From Lucinisca nassula (taxonomy: Eukaryota; Mollusca; Bivalvia; Lucinida; Lucinidae): a stretch of 64,000 nt of DNA. The first letter of the stretch is position 1. Every line of letters begins with the position of its first letter. The translations under genes and the position numbers were made by a program. The notes beneath the pieces were generated by a model that was given only the letters and a program-made list of their open reading frames with translations, did not search any database and was not told the DNA's origin. The DNA lies in assembly GCA_963580285.1 (NCBI GenBank), contig OY757010.1, positions 210,956,138 to 211,020,137 of the forward strand, given 5' to 3'. Positions 1-12,514 of this stretch are shown one piece after another.

Positions 1-66
1 ACGGACGGATGAACAAAGCAAAAGGAATATGCCCCCACAGCTTCTTCGAAATTGGAGGCATAAAAA
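1..66 (+). repeat. Family 2 repeat, 3' terminus only
   Basis: The window opens inside an ACGGACGGA stretch, followed by a stem-loop built around CTTCTTCGAA and ending GGAGGCATAAAA. This is the same terminal layout as at 31256-31300, 35133-35172, 39755-39787 and 44190-44225. Only the last ~66 bases are in the window. Confidence 0.6.
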
Positions 67-161
67 GATGAAGTTGTGTGGGCGTAAAAATTACAAAAAC
101 TGGAAAAAAGTATGTCAGATAAACCCACTCCTTAAACATCAATCGATCTGACAAAGCTTAC

Positions 162-1901
162 CTTTGGTAGCTAAAACTTTTCCCAAGCCTCCTGACAATG
201 AAATAGAACTATCTGCGGAGTTAACAAGAACATCAGCCCTGATCAGTGACATGTCTCCTTCAGCAGTATAAACCTTTCTGTTGTCATATGCCCTACCGCT
301 TGCATGAAGTTTTACTCCAACATCTGGAACCTGGCTATACTGCCCTGTTGTCAAAGACGTAATGCCTGTATATTCCTCATCATCACTTCCAACTTTTATA
401 ACCACTGGATAAGAATTTTCTACTGTTTGTATATTTTCTTGGCCTTTGTCAGATATAATATGTGAGGCAAGTCCTGGCCTTTTGATTGCATGTTCTTTCT
501 TTTCAATTTGTTTGCTAAGTTTTGAAAGGCTTTCTTTAGCAAGTTGTATACCTTCTTCAGTGCCCTGCACAGAAATACCTTTAGAGCTACTGTGAATCTG
601 AACATAATGTGTCCCTAAATCTTTGGCAATTTGAGATATCTTGTCCATATGATGGCTTTGGATTAATTTAACAATACTTTTATTGCCGAAGGAAAATGTC
701 TCTTTCAATACAGTGTGCTGTTTTAGAAATCTTGTCACCATTCCATGAACTTCATCAATAAGATCATCAGTAGCTGTTATATAAACTTGTGAAAAGTCTG
801 CTTTACAACAAATTTTACATAATCCAGCATTCTTGCTGTGTATTTCATTCAGTCTGTCTTGCCACTGTTGTGAAGTTAATACTGATGATGATTCTTTGTG
901 GACTGGTATGGACTTCTCCTGAACCGATTCATTTATAAACTCTACACAAGCTGATAGGTCTGTCTCAAGGCTACACACTGCTAACTTCGAGTCCATAGCT
1001 TCCCAAACACCTACAATTTTGTGGGCTTTCAATTTCTTTATAATGTAGTCTTTTACTGATTTGGACTGAAAAAGATCTACAGCATTGGGGCTGATATTTT
1101 CAATAATTCTTGTTGAGAAGGAACTGGTTTGTTCATACATATTCACTTTAGCAGCTTGAATGTCTTGCTGAATGCCTTCATATGTCACTTCATTCTTGTT
1201 CAGATTGATTCTTACTTTTAGATTACGGAACTGTTTTTCAATTTCAACAGGGAATTTTGAGGCTAGCAACATTCGTAATTGTAAAGGTTTAAGATTCGAT
1301 ATTGTTTGTTTGACAGTTTGTTTTTTTCTTTCAATTTCATCGCTTACACTTTTTATCACTTTTTCGATCAACTTTGACACCGACTCTACAGTGTGTTTGT
1401 AACCAACAACCTTTATCATCTTTTCTGTTTTATCTACAAAGAGTGCTACAGCATCAGGGTTCTCAATATTGATCTCGCCAAGCCCTCCTAAAACTGCATC
1501 CCAGCCCTCATCCCAAACAGGATGCTCTTTACAACTCAACTGATTCACGTAGTCCATCAAATTGTTTTCAACATTCGACTTCCAATCTTTCACAACCTTT
1601 CTGTAATCTGGTGTCTTTACAGTAATTTCACATTCTATCACAATTGTAGGTCCCTTTTCTGGCCAGATGACTCTGGCATAGCAGCCTTCTAATTGTTTAT
1701 TTACTGCTTCTTTACAGCTTTCATTTTTCTTTATAAAGTTTATTATCTTTTCATCAATGTTGCCAATGCTAATATTATCTGGAATATTGACTCTTGGTTC
1801 AGTGCCATCACCCTGGCTTCTGCCAAGATCTTCAATATAAACCTGCACCACGAGTTCCTCACCTTCAAGTTTGTGTTTCTTTTTCAAAACTCCATCAACA
1901 A
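162..1901 (-). CDS. PARP14: PARP14-like protein, long internal exon (KH-like region and start of macro domain)
   Basis: This 1740-bp, 580-codon phase-1 exon is bounded by an AG acceptor (minus strand ...TTTTTCAG, AG at 1903-1902) and a GT donor (GTAAGC, GT at 161-160). The first ~25 residues (VVDGVLKKKHKLEGEELVVQ and on) are the closing helix and strand of an RRM begun in the previous exon. A long KH-like helical region follows. From about exon residue 544 comes VYTAEGDMSLIRADVLVNSA, then SGGLGKVL, the typical start of an ADP-ribose-binding macro domain. The domain is cut by the donor and must continue to the left of the window, where further macro domains and the catalytic PARP domain are expected. 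RRM-KH-macro order is that of vertebrate PARP14, a mono-ADP-ribosyltransferase linked to innate and antiviral responses. No frameshift is visible. The function of this copy is inferred from the family. Confidence 0.88.
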
Positions 1902-1974
1902 CTGAAAAACATAAAGTGAGCCTCTGCTCATGAAAAGGCACAGGTTGGCATACACAACAAATAAAGACTGAAAT

Positions 1975-2190
1975 CTGCCTGTGCACTACTGCATTGCGAT
2001 AACACATCGATGTGACATAGTGCATTTTTCATATCTACGAAGTTGTTATTTTTTCTGATGACAATTTCGGACTTTTGTCTTATTTTTACTACAAAAATAA
2101 GTTGTGTATGCTCTTTAGAACCGACTCATTAAGGCCGTTCTATCGAGTACCCACAACATATGTCCTGGGGCAGAAATAAGAAAAACTACA
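1975..2190. mobile_element. Palindrome-cored MITE copy (diverged)
   Basis: An imperfect inverted repeat at 2101-2163 pairs TTAGAACCGACTC with the CGTTCTATCGAGT side. It is followed by GGCAGAAATAAG, the flank seen in every copy of this family. The start carries GATAACACATCGATGTGACA, also seen near 39850. The copy lies about 75 bp upstream, in transcript sense, of the long PARP14-like exon. Confidence 0.6.
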
Positions 2191-2269
2191 GTAAATCGAT
2201 GGCAGACAATCATATATCCCTGAGCTGTGAAGATCATGTCACAGTAAAAGAACCCAAAATACTTCTTTT

Positions 2270-2590
2270 TTGACCCCTGGCGACCTCAACACATGCCTCC
2301 TGGGCGAACATTTTGCACCACTGTATTCTACTTTTCATTACCTTCGATTTGATATGCAACATTACTATGTTTCTACAAAATAGATTTTTGATCCCCTTGG
2401 GCGGGGTTCAGACCCATACCCCAGGGGACAGTCACTACAGCATTCTGAATATGTTCCCCCGGTCCTCTTCCATAGGGCCAATACCTGGTGTATGAATGTC
2501 ATTTGACATGTCAACAGTAACAATTCTGATTCTGAATACCTATGACAGTTTCAAGATTCTAGCTCAAAAAGCCTATGAACAGTTGTTTGA
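2270..2590. repeat. Dispersed repeat with CCCCTGGGC motif
   Basis: The segment ('gacccctggcgacctcaaca', 'ttgatatgcaacattactat', 'ccccttgggcggggttc') recurs at about 4600-4830, 7595-7830 and 9808-10043. It has no long open frame and its class is unknown. Confidence 0.5.
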
Positions 2591-2593
2591 TAA

Positions 2594-4433
2594 TAAACAA
2601 GAGGCCCATGTGCCACAATGCTCACCAGAGCTCAGGTTTGCACTGCCCAATGGCAGCCATGTATTTTAACATGATATCATTTTAATCTACCAAATGAACC
2701 CCCATGTCCAAATGAGCACCCATGTGGACTCAGTATCTGAAACATTAGGCCTTTTATGAAGTAAAGGGGGTGGGGCATGGACCCAATGGAGCCCTGGTTG
2801 GTATCACTAAATGTGTCTTATCATAAGGAACAAGAATATATATGGTTTAGCAGTGGGGATCTGTAAGGCCTCTTAAGTGGTGGAGGGTTGGGGCATGCCC
2901 TGTTGATCCCAGGAAAGCCCAAGATTGTTGTCCCTAAATGTGTCTTATCATAAGGACCAAGTATATAATAATATAGTTTAGGGGTGGGAATCTGAACGGT
3001 TTCTGAGATTTGAGGTCCTTTTATGAAGTGGAAAGGATAGGAATGGCCCCTGCGGACCCCCCCCCCCTACAATAGGTGTGCAAATAATAAGGAACAAGAA
3101 CATATATGATTATGAGGTGGGGATTTGAATGGTTTCTGAAATATAAAGCCTTTTATGAAGTGGAAGGGTGGGGCACATTGCCTCAGCACAAAGTGACCCA
3201 CAGGTTGGTGTGATTGAACGAGTCTTATCATAAGGAACAAGTATATGGTTTAGGGGTGGGGATCTGAACTATTTCTGAGATATATGGCTTTCAATGAAGT
3301 AAAGCGATGGGGCATGGCCTTGGCATGCGCTGGGGACTCCGTAGCTGGTGTCACTGAATGCGTCTTATCATAATGAAGATGAATATATATATATGGATTT
3401 AGGGTGGGGCTATGAACAGTTTCTGTAGGGTTTCCGAGATATTGTGAGATTATGAAATGGAGGGGGTTGAGCATGGCCCCAGCACATCCCTGGGGACCCC
3501 CAGGTTGGTATCACTGAATGCTTCTTATCATAATGAACAAGAATATATATGGTTTAGGGGTGAGGATCTGAATAGTTTCTGAGATATATGGCCTTTTGTG
3601 AAGTGAAGGGGTGTGGCAAGGCCCCGGCACATCCCTGAGGACCCCCAGGTTGGTGTCAATGAATGTGTCTTATCATAAGGATCAAGAATATATATGGTTT
3701 AGGGGCGGGGATCTGTAAGGTTTCCAAGATATTGGGCTTTTTATGAAATGGAGGGGGTTGGGCATGGCCCCGGCCAATCCCGGGGACTCCCAGGTTGATG
3801 TCACTGAATGTGTCTTATCATAAGGAACAAGAATATATATGGTTTAGGGGTGGGGATCTGAATGGTTTCCAAGATATTGGGCCTTTTATTAAGTGGAGGG
3901 GGCGGGGCATGGCCTCGGCGCATTCCTGAGGACCCACAGGCTGGTGTCACTGAATGCGTCTTATCAATAGGCACAAGGATATATATGGTTTAGGGGTCGG
4001 AATCTGAATGGTTTCTGTGAAATATGGCATTTAATGAAGTGGAGGGGGTGGGGCATGGCCCCGGCACAACCTGAGGGACCCTCAGGTTGGCATAAAAGCA
4101 TATGGTTGACAGAAGTTTACTCAAGAAACATTTCTATAAAAGTTTTGTCAAAATATCTGCAATGACTTGGCAGTAAATGCCATTTTTCAATTTTCCCCAT
4201 TATAAGTCTATGGAAACTCTAAGTTGCCATAGCAACCAAACTAATGAGCCGATTTTCATAAAAAAAACACAAACTTTCAATCCCCCAGCCCAATGATGCT
4301 ACAGATAAAATTTGGGCCCAATCGGCCCAGTGGCTTCAGAGGAGAAGATGTTTAAAAGTGTTGACGCAGACGACGACGACGGACAACTGCCTATCCTATA
4401 GGCTTCCCCGGAGCCTTAGGCTCTGGTGAGCTA
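2594..4433 (+). repeat. Family 1 element with ~145-bp tandem core
   Basis: It starts AAACAAGAGGCCCATG...GCTCACC. At least eight units of about 145 bp follow, each with 'tcttatcataaggaacaaga', 'ggtttaggggtggggatctg' and 'ccttttatgaagtgga'. A unique 3' part (4090-4370) then leads to GACGACGACGGACAA, a stem-loop (GGAGCC-TTA-GGCTC) and GGTGAGCTAAA. The 5' GCTCACC is complementary to the 3' GGTGAGC. Short ORFs here are by-products of the repeats. Confidence 0.75.
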
Positions 4434-5340
4434 AAAAGGAATGACATATCAAGCCCTGCCACCCAATGAACCACATAGGGCTTATATGCTGGGCGGTCCG
4501 ACTCACACATTTTCCTGGGCAGATTTTTTATTTTTATTAGAACCTCGAAGCTGTTTACCAGTACTCCCGTGCGGTCGGGCCAGAACGGGAAACCTACTTT
4601 TGAACTTTGGGTGACCCCCAGACATAACCCCTAGACAAAATGCACCACTGTATTCCACTCTTCATCGCCTTCAATTTGATATACAACAGGACAATGTTTG
4701 CAAAGAGAAATTTAGACCCCTGCAGCCTCGTCTCGCCGCAGGGGGTTCAAATATGTTCCTCCAGTCTTCATCCATAGAACTATTAACTGTGACAGTTTAA
4801 AGATTCTAGCTCAAACAGACTATGAGGGATTGTGTGAAGGGCCATAATTGCCCTGGATCGGTCATCTGATCCTTATTGTACAGATAAAATGGCAGGTAAC
4901 ATAAGATGTAGTTGATGGTCTGAGCTATTTTAGTTGACAGTTACCCAAGGAACATTTCTGTTAAATCATTTCAAAATCAGTCTACCTATTTAATGGCAGA
5001 AATCATTTAGAAGGTTTTTTTATTTTTTAGTTTTGGTTGCTATTATGTTCAGTGGAGCGAAACGATTTAAGCAATTTTGTCAGTGAGTGAGTGTTTAAGT
5101 TTAACGTGCCACCAACAGCTAAGATCGTACAGAGACGGAGCAGTTTTGTCAGAGGGTCACCCATGCAACATTCCTTTAATTTTTTTCTGAGGATGAAGTT
5201 TTCAAAAGTTACCTTCGACAATATAGAGCTGATTTGTATGTTACTATCCTGGTACCGTATGCACATTGAGGGTCAGGTCCTAATGCATGGAGAAGAATTT
5301 GCTCAGTCTAATTTACAATGCCCCATGGTAAAGGTTCCAA
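4434..5340. repeat. Mosaic of repeat fragments
   Basis: This stretch has no gene. 4440-4600 matches the 'aagccct...accaataggg' SINE-like family (compare 43200-43440). 4600-4830 matches the CCCCTGGGC repeat. 5030-5200 holds one partial unit of the 'gagcggaacgatttaagcaa' tandem family. 5096-5140 shows the 'ccaccaacagctaag' tail also seen in the SINE at 56841. Confidence 0.45.
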
Positions 5341-5990
5341 TGTAAAGGCTTACTGAGAATTAGAGAGTATCTAATTTTTGTAATGTTGGTTGGAGCCTGA
5401 TGCTCTGTCTCTGGTCGGGCCTATCGGAGTCTAACTGTTGGTCTTCTTTTGCTTCTTTTTCTGTGGTTTCTTGCTGTCCAGTCCTCACCAATGTTTCATC
5501 TCTGTGGTTGTTTGACTTATGTGTTCACGGAGATGTTGCACTGAAGTGAGGAGGCCTTCATGCGGACTGAACAAATTATTTGTCTTAATCGCGACGGAAA
5601 TAAGGGCGAAGATTGTGGCCACGTAAAATCAATTTAAGCCCCCACCCCTTCCACCCCAGTAGAAATCATTTCACTGACCATTCCAAGTCCAAGGCGGTTG
5701 TTCTGTTGCGGTTAATTTTTGTTATGATTTGTCTTTAAGTGTGTGTGTATAGTTTATATTATTTTGTTTTGGATAGACAATTGGCCATTTTGTGGTAATG
5801 TGACTGTCCTTTTGGCGTTCCGCTATTCATTTTTCCATTAGGATCGAGTTGTTTCATGTCTGTGCTTCTTTCCCTTTGGTGTCTCTGATGGGAGCTGTGG
5901 GTTAATTGTATCGATTCCTGATCATTGCCTTCATTTCTTTTTTGTATTTTACTATCTGGACACCTTGTGGACATGGAGGGTCTTACTTAT
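5341..5990 (+). repeat. Medium-length dispersed repeat, copy 1
   Basis: Marked by 'aaaggcttactgagaattag', 'gatgctctgtctctggtcgg' and 'ttcacggagatgttgcactg'. A second copy lies at 6205-6890 and an inverted copy at about 13455-14165. No protein is encoded and the ends are not sharply defined. Confidence 0.55.
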
Positions 5991-6204
5991 AATGAAACAT
6001 GCTGAGGGGGATGGGGGTGGCATCAGACTCAATGGTTCTGTTTGACAATACAAAATCGTAAAATCGTTCTTCGATATAAAAACATTGGGTACAACATAAA
6101 TGTTATATGACGGACTGCATGCATGGTAGTTAACCCAATCGCGGTTGACAACTTTGTTTCCCTCTTTGATTGCAAGCCGGTGGGTCAGGCCTCAGATTCT
6201 ATGG

Positions 6205-6890
6205 CAGTTCCAGCGTAAAGGCTTATTGAGAATTAGAGAGATCTAATTCAAGGTAATGTTGGTTGGTGCCTGATGCTCTATCTCTGGTCGGGCCCATCGG
6301 AGTCTAACTGTTGGTTTTCTTTTGCTCCAGCATTTCAGTAGTTTTTTTGCCGTCGAGTCCTCGCCATTGTTTAATCTCTGTGGTTGTTTGATTATTTGTG
6401 TTCACGGAGATGTTGCACTGATGAGTTAGGAGGCCTTTATGCGGACATAACTTAATTATTTGTAAAAATCGCGACAGAAGGACTAGGATTGGCCACGTGG
6501 CCACGTAAAATCGATTAAAGCCCCCCCCCCCCACCAGTGGAATTTGTTTTCGCTGCCTGTTCCAAGGCGGTTCTTCTGGCAGGGTTTATTTTTGCTATGG
6601 TTTGTCTTTTGGGTGTTTGTGTCGCTTATATTATGTTATTTTGGATAGCCTATTGGCCATTTTGTGGGAAAGTAACTGTCCTTTTGGCTTTCCGCTATTG
6701 ATGTTTCCATTAGGTCTGTTGTTTCATGTTTGTGTTAATTCCCTTTGGTGTCTCTGATGGGAGCTGTGGGTTGATTGTATCGATTCCTGATCATTTCCTC
6801 CACTTCTGTTTAGACCCTCTTAGTGGTTTACCAGTACTCGTGTCCGGGTCGGTTTCAGCTCTGCATGGAAGCATCATGCAGCCCATCTAT
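6205..6890 (+). repeat. Medium-length dispersed repeat, copy 2
   Basis: A diverged direct repeat of 5341-5990, sharing 'gagaattagagag', 'ctctggtcgggccc' and 'gtgtctctgatgggagctgt'. It runs on into the SINE-like 'ccagtactcgtgtccggg...catgcagcccatctatttct' module at about 6830-6895. Confidence 0.55.
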
Positions 6891-6894
6891 TTCT

Positions 6895-7530
6895 TCAATT
6901 GTACAAGGTGCAATCAATATATCTCAATCAGTAGTGGAGTTACAGCGATCACAAAGAAATACGCATGGCACGCCTACTTATCCTCATATTGAATTGTACC
7001 AAGTACCATCAATATATCTCAAAGCGACCAAAACGTGAACACAAGGAAATACTGTCAGGGGATATAACTCATATTCCATGGCACATAGAGTTGTGGTTCC
7101 TGTGCATGACATACCTACTCAACCCCAGGAATAATTGTACAAAAAGCGACAAATACATCTCAAAAGTATTGGAGACACAGCGATTACAAGGTGAACACAA
7201 GGAAATACTGTCAGGGAACATGGAACCTAGAGCTGTGGTTCTTACCCATGACAAGCTACTCAACCTCATGTATAATTGTACCAAGTATCATCGATAAAGC
7301 CCAAAATGTATTGAAGTTACAGCGAGCACAACATGATCGCGAGCAAATACTGCCAGGGGGGATAACCCCCAAAAAACATAGCACCCAGAGCTATGGATCT
7401 TGCACATGACACGCCTTCTCAACCTTGTGTACAATTGTGCCTTGTACCATCAATATATCACATAGGTATTGATGGTCATCACAAGGTTACATCTTTGGAC
7501 AGAGAGATGAACGGACGGACGCCAGGCTGA
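6895..7530 (-). repeat. Tandem array, ~130-bp unit
   Basis: About four diverged units carry 'ttgtaccaagtaccatcaat', 'aaggaaatactgtcagggg' and 'catgacatacctactcaacc'. The same family appears in the opposite orientation at about 14800-15130. The first 2213-bp duplication unit begins inside the last repeat at 7324. Confidence 0.55.
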
Positions 7531-9536
7531 TGGCTATATTACCCTTACCTATTCGATCAGGGGATAAAAGGACCCATACCCTGTTTTTCTACCTCTGGTG
7601 ACCCCCAGACATGCCCCTGGGCAAAACGTTTTGCTCCACTGTATTCAACTCTTCATTACCTTCAAATTGATATGCAACATGACTATGTTTGAACAAAATG
7701 ACTACCCCTTGGGCAGTGTTGGACCCCCGCTGCCTGTATAGGTGGGGGGGTCTCATCAAAATTCTGAATATGTTCATGTAGTCCTCAGCCATTGGGCTTT
7801 TGCCTGTGGAAGTTTCGAGATTCTAGATTAAATCGTCTAGGAGTAATGGGGGACATTACAGACGTACTTACGGACAGGACAGATGGACGGACGGGGGTAA
7901 TACACGATCTTTGTTTTGTCTCCAAAAATGATTATAAAAATCGTTTATGAGTAGCCATGAGATATGACTTTCCAACTTGAAAGATGACTGACACATCAGA
8001 TCAAAGATCCTCTTAAAGTTCTGGGGCAAGTTTTTCAAAATTTGTTTGTTCGGATGATGTTGTATGTCCTTTAAGCCATTTTGGAGACACTGCTTTCGAT
8101 TTTGTGGAACTCTTACCCGACAATGAGATGAAATGACATCTCAAGCCCTACTGCATATAAAACCGCTAGGGTTAAGGAATGGTCCCAACTAGCATCATTT
8201 TTCTGGGGCAGGCATTGACCTAAAATGGTTTACCAGTTCTCAAGTTCAGTCAGTTTCATCTCAGCGCAGAAGCACCATTCAGCAAAATCTATTTCTCCAA
8301 GCCCCGACGGATGGTGGCGCTGTTCAAAACTAACAATGCTGTTAGTTAACATATCATTAAATCTTTGATCATTCAATATGGTAAATATCCTTTTAACTAA
8401 ATTTTAAAATAGGCTCCTGCTTTATATAAGAAGTAGTACAGAGTTGTAACAATAAAGAGGACCCAATAGCAGGAAATAATTTAAATGCTGGAGAAAACGA
8501 AAATGAATAGTTTGACAGAGTCGGGCCCGACCAAAGACAGAGCATCCAGTACTTAAACAAGAGGACCATGATGGTCCTATATCGCTAACCTGAGCCTATA
8601 GATTCAACGTTTCAGACAGTTCCAATCGTTACTGAAGGACTAATGCTGATAACAAGATCAAAAATAGAAATTTTCAGCAATCAAGTGGATGTAACGGAGA
8701 GATAGGCCAACATTACCAGTTTTCGAAGTTATCCGAACTTTCATCCCCAACCTATTTATATGTAAGTTTCAGGAAGATCCGTTCAAAACTAAAGGACTGT
8801 TTGTCATGCAATCTGTGAGTGAACGGATACATTGTTACAGGCTATTTGACTGAACACTAGTCAGCAATGGGTGTGGCTCAATTAAATTATTCAGCAGGAT
8901 AAGGGTTAAGGCTCTGGAGTTCGCCGCTATGATAACATGTCCATGTTCTAAAAGGGAGCATGCATCTCTTCTCTTGTATTTTATTTCTTTCTTTTATCCT
9001 TTTTTTTCTTTTGTTGGCACTTTCAAGTTGGTTTCACTGATTTCAAGCCTATTTATGGAGGTACTACAGAGTACCCATAATATATGTATTTGAGCAAAGA
9101 TGAGGAAAATAACAATCGTTCAAACAGCTAGTGTGGGTGCTCATTAGAACCGCCCCATTGAGGCGCTTCTTCAGAGTGCCCCCAGTCTATGATTAAGTGC
9201 ACAAACTGGAAAATAATGAATACCCCCTCCCACTGAAAACCCTATCAGGGATATTTATAGGGGTGTTCATGACATGGACTTGTTTGTTAGATGTTCTTAT
9301 TTTACGAATGTTTCACAAACTTTAAGTAATCAACAAGTTTTGGTATTTGGTAAATGTATAAGTAAATTCGCCCCGTCAGCTGAAACATTAAGCTATACAT
9401 GTATTCCATGTACTTTACATGTACATGTATATCATACAAGTAACATGTACATGCATTTCATGAATGTACAAAGTCATGTTGGTTCTTTGTTCTGTTGGGT
9501 TAAACACTTTTTTGTTTTTCTTGTATTGTTTTTTTT
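7324..9536. repeat. 2213-bp tandem duplication, copy 1
   Basis: The segment from GAGCACAACATGATCGCGAG to the T-run at 9529-9536 recurs at an offset of exactly 2213 bp. Inside are the end of the ~130-bp array, a CCCCTGGGC repeat, a SINE-like fragment (about 8040-8320), a Family 1 start with palindrome GGACCATGATGGTCC (8563-8577), and AT-rich sequence. No supported gene lies inside. Confidence 0.9.
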
Positions 9537-11749
9537 GAGCACAACATGATCGCGAGCAAATACTGCCAGGGGGGATAACCCCCAAAAAACATAGCACCCA
9601 GAGCTATGGATCTTGCACATGACACGCCTTCTCAACCTTGTGTACAATTGTGCCTTGTACCATCAATATATCACATAGGTATTGATGGTCATCACAAGGT
9701 TACATCTTTGGACAGAGAGATGAACGGACGGACGCCAGGCTGATGGCTATATTACCCTTACCTATTCGATCAGGGGATAAAAGGACCCATACCCTGTTTT
9801 TCTACCTCTGGTGACCCCCAGACATGCCCCTGGGCAAAACGTTTTGCTCCACTGTATTCAACTCTTCATTACCTTCAAATTGATATGCAACATGACTATG
9901 TTTGAACAAAATGACTACCCCTTGGGCAGTGTTGGACCCCCGCTGCCTGTATAGGTGGGGGGGTCTCATCAAAATTCTGAATATGTTCATGTAGTCCTCA
10001 GCCATTGGGCTTTTGCCTGTGGAAGTTTCGAGATTCTAGATTAAATCGTCTAGGAGTAATGGGGGACATTACAGACGTACTTACGGACAGGACAGATGGA
10101 CGGACGGGGGTAATACACGATCTTTGTTTTGTCTCCAAAAATGATTATAAAAATCGTTTATGAGTAGCCATGAGATATGACTTTCCAACTTGAAAGATGA
10201 CTGACACATCAGATCAAAGATCCTCTTAAAGTTCTGGGGCAAGTTTTTCAAAATTTGTTTGTTCGGATGATGTTGTATGTCCTTTAAGCCATTTTGGAGA
10301 CACTGCTTTCGATTTTGTGGAACTCTTACCCGACAATGAGATGAAATGACATCTCAAGCCCTACTGCATATAAAACCGCTAGGGTTAAGGAATGGTCCCA
10401 ACTAGCATCATTTTTCTGGGGCAGGCATTGACCTAAAATGGTTTACCAGTTCTCAAGTTCAGTCAGTTTCATCTCAGCGCAGAAGCACCATTCAGCAAAA
10501 TCTATTTCTCCAAGCCCCGACGGATGGTGGCGCTGTTCAAAACTAACAATGCTGTTAGTTAACATATCATTAAATCTTTGATCATTCAATATGGTAAATA
10601 TCCTTTTAACTAAATTTTAAAATAGGCTCCTGCTTTATATAAGAAGTAGTACAGAGTTGTAACAATAAAGAGGACCCAATAGCAGGAAATAATTTAAATG
10701 CTGGAGAAAACGAAAATGAATAGTTTGACAGAGTCGGGCCCGACCAAAGACAGAGCATCCAGTACTTAAACAAGAGGACCATGATGGTCCTATATCGCTA
10801 ACCTGAGCCTATAGATTCAACGTTTCAGACAGTTCCAATCGTTACTGAAGGACTAATGCTGATAACAAGATCAAAAATAGAAATTTTCAGCAATCAAGTG
10901 GATGTAACGGAGAGATAGGCCAACATTACCAGTTTTCGAAGTTATCCGAACTTTCATCCCCAACCTATTTATATGTAAGTTTCAGGAAGATCCGTTCAAA
11001 ACTAAAGGACTGTTTGTCATGCAATCTGTGAGTGAACGGATACATTGTTACAGGCTATTTGACTGAACACTAGTCAGCAATGGGTGTGGCTCAATTAAAT
11101 TATTCAGCAGGATAAGGGTTAAGGCTCTAGAGTTCGCCGCTATGATAACATGTCCATGTTCTAAAAGGGAGCATGCATCTCTTCTCTTGTATTTTATTTC
11201 TTTCTTTTATCCTTTTTTTTCTTTTGTTGGCACTTTCAAGTTGGTTTCACTGATTTCAAGCCTATTTATGGAGGTACTACAGAGTACCCATAATATATGT
11301 ATTTGAGCAAAGATGAGGAAAATAACAATCGTTCAAACAGCTAGTGTGGGTGCTCATTAGAACCGCCCCATTGAGGCGCTTCTTCAGAGTGCCCCCAGTC
11401 TATGATTAAGTGCACAAACTGGAAAATAATGAATACCCCCTCCCACTGAAAACCCTATCAGGGATATTTATAGGGGTGTTCATGACATGGACTTGTTTGT
11501 TAGATGTTCTTATTTTACGAATGTTTCACAAACTTTAAGTAATCAACAAGTTTTGGTATTTGGTAAATGTATAAGTAAATTCGCCCCGTCAGCTGAAACA
11601 TTAAGCTATACATGTATTCCATGTACTTTACATGTACATGTATATCATACAAGTAACATGTACATGCATTTCATGAATGTACAAAGTCATGTTGGTTCTT
11701 TGTTCTGTTGGGTTAAACACTTTTTTGTTTTTCTTGTATTGTTTTTTTT
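9537..11749. repeat. 2213-bp tandem duplication, copy 2
   Basis: By eye this is identical to 7324-9536 except 8916 G versus 11129 A and the length of the terminal T-run. It abuts copy 1 directly. After 11749 the sequence becomes unique (CTTGAATATACAAG). Either it is a very recent duplication or a false duplication made by the assembly. Confidence 0.9.
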
Positions 11750-12299
11750 TTCTTGAATATACAAGTACATTAAATGAAGAAAGTAGTATATGTTTGTTTA
11801 TTCTTCGTCATTTACGTTCTGTAAATATGGTGCATGCATGTAGCATTCCTGTGACGCCCAGCAATAATGATGGTTTGATCAGCTTGAAGTTTAACGGCCC
11901 AGTCAACGCTGTTTAGGTCATATTAAGCCTATCAGTTTACCTAACCATTCTACCTAGGTTTATCTGTTTGCTTGTTTGGAGATTATCCAGCCAATCAACA
12001 CTTCTCGGGTTATACTGAGCCTGCCAGTCTAACTAAATACACATCCTATGCCTGCGTATACATAACCACTACACTGGACATTAAGAATCAGTCTCCACGA
12101 GTGATTGATGCCAAACCGGCAGGTATAGAACCCGCGACCTCCTGGTCATGAAATATGTTCTTATTCTCCACGAATTGATGGGAATCACCGTTTAGACGCA
12201 CATCCGAATGCGCCACACATACTTATACCTACATGTACCAACAGATAGACATACGTACCAACAGTTATACACGTAATTGATTTAAAATCACGGACGTTA
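11750..12299. other. Intron sequence, nothing recognised
   Basis: Low-complexity, AT-rich intron between the sixth and seventh PARP14-like exons. I see no repeat family match, splice-supported ORF or RNA gene here. Confidence 0.4.
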
Positions 12300-12360
12300 G
12301 AATAATCCTCAGTAGCTCAAACTACAACTACCTTGAAATTTGAGCTGCTGAGGGTTATTA
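12300..12360. repeat. Hairpin, ~21-bp arms
   Basis: AATAATCCTCAGTAGCTCAA pairs with TTGAGCTGCTGAGGGTTATT across a loop of about 18 bases, with two mismatches. It touches the next element at its TTATTA edge. Confidence 0.7.
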
Positions 12361-12514
12361 CCCAGCAGGCACACGTCGCTGGGGCAACGTCAAATCAACG
12401 TCGGTGCAACGTCACGACGTTGCACCGACTTTGATGTGACGTTGCATAATCGCCATGACGTTGAACCGACGTCGATGTGACGTCACAAATACGTCATGTG
12501 CCTGCTGGGTAATA
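12356..12514. mobile_element. Small MITE with CCCAGCAGGCACA inverted ends and CGTC-rich core
   Basis: The ends TATTACCCAGCAGGCACA and TGTGCCTGCTGGGTAATA are exact inverted repeats. The ~120-bp core is packed with ACGTC/GACGT/AACGT words and has an internal palindrome (GGTGCAACGTCACGACGTTGCACC, 12402-12425). It also holds one full TGACGTCA at 12478-12485. It is far richer in CpG than its surroundings. I cannot name the superfamily. Confidence 0.75.

Noticed and set aside
9274..9549. 91-codon plus-strand ORF with cysteines (and its twin at 11487-11756)
   Set aside because: AT-rich, ends in a T-run, no splice sites or domain; present twice only because of the 2213-bp duplication.
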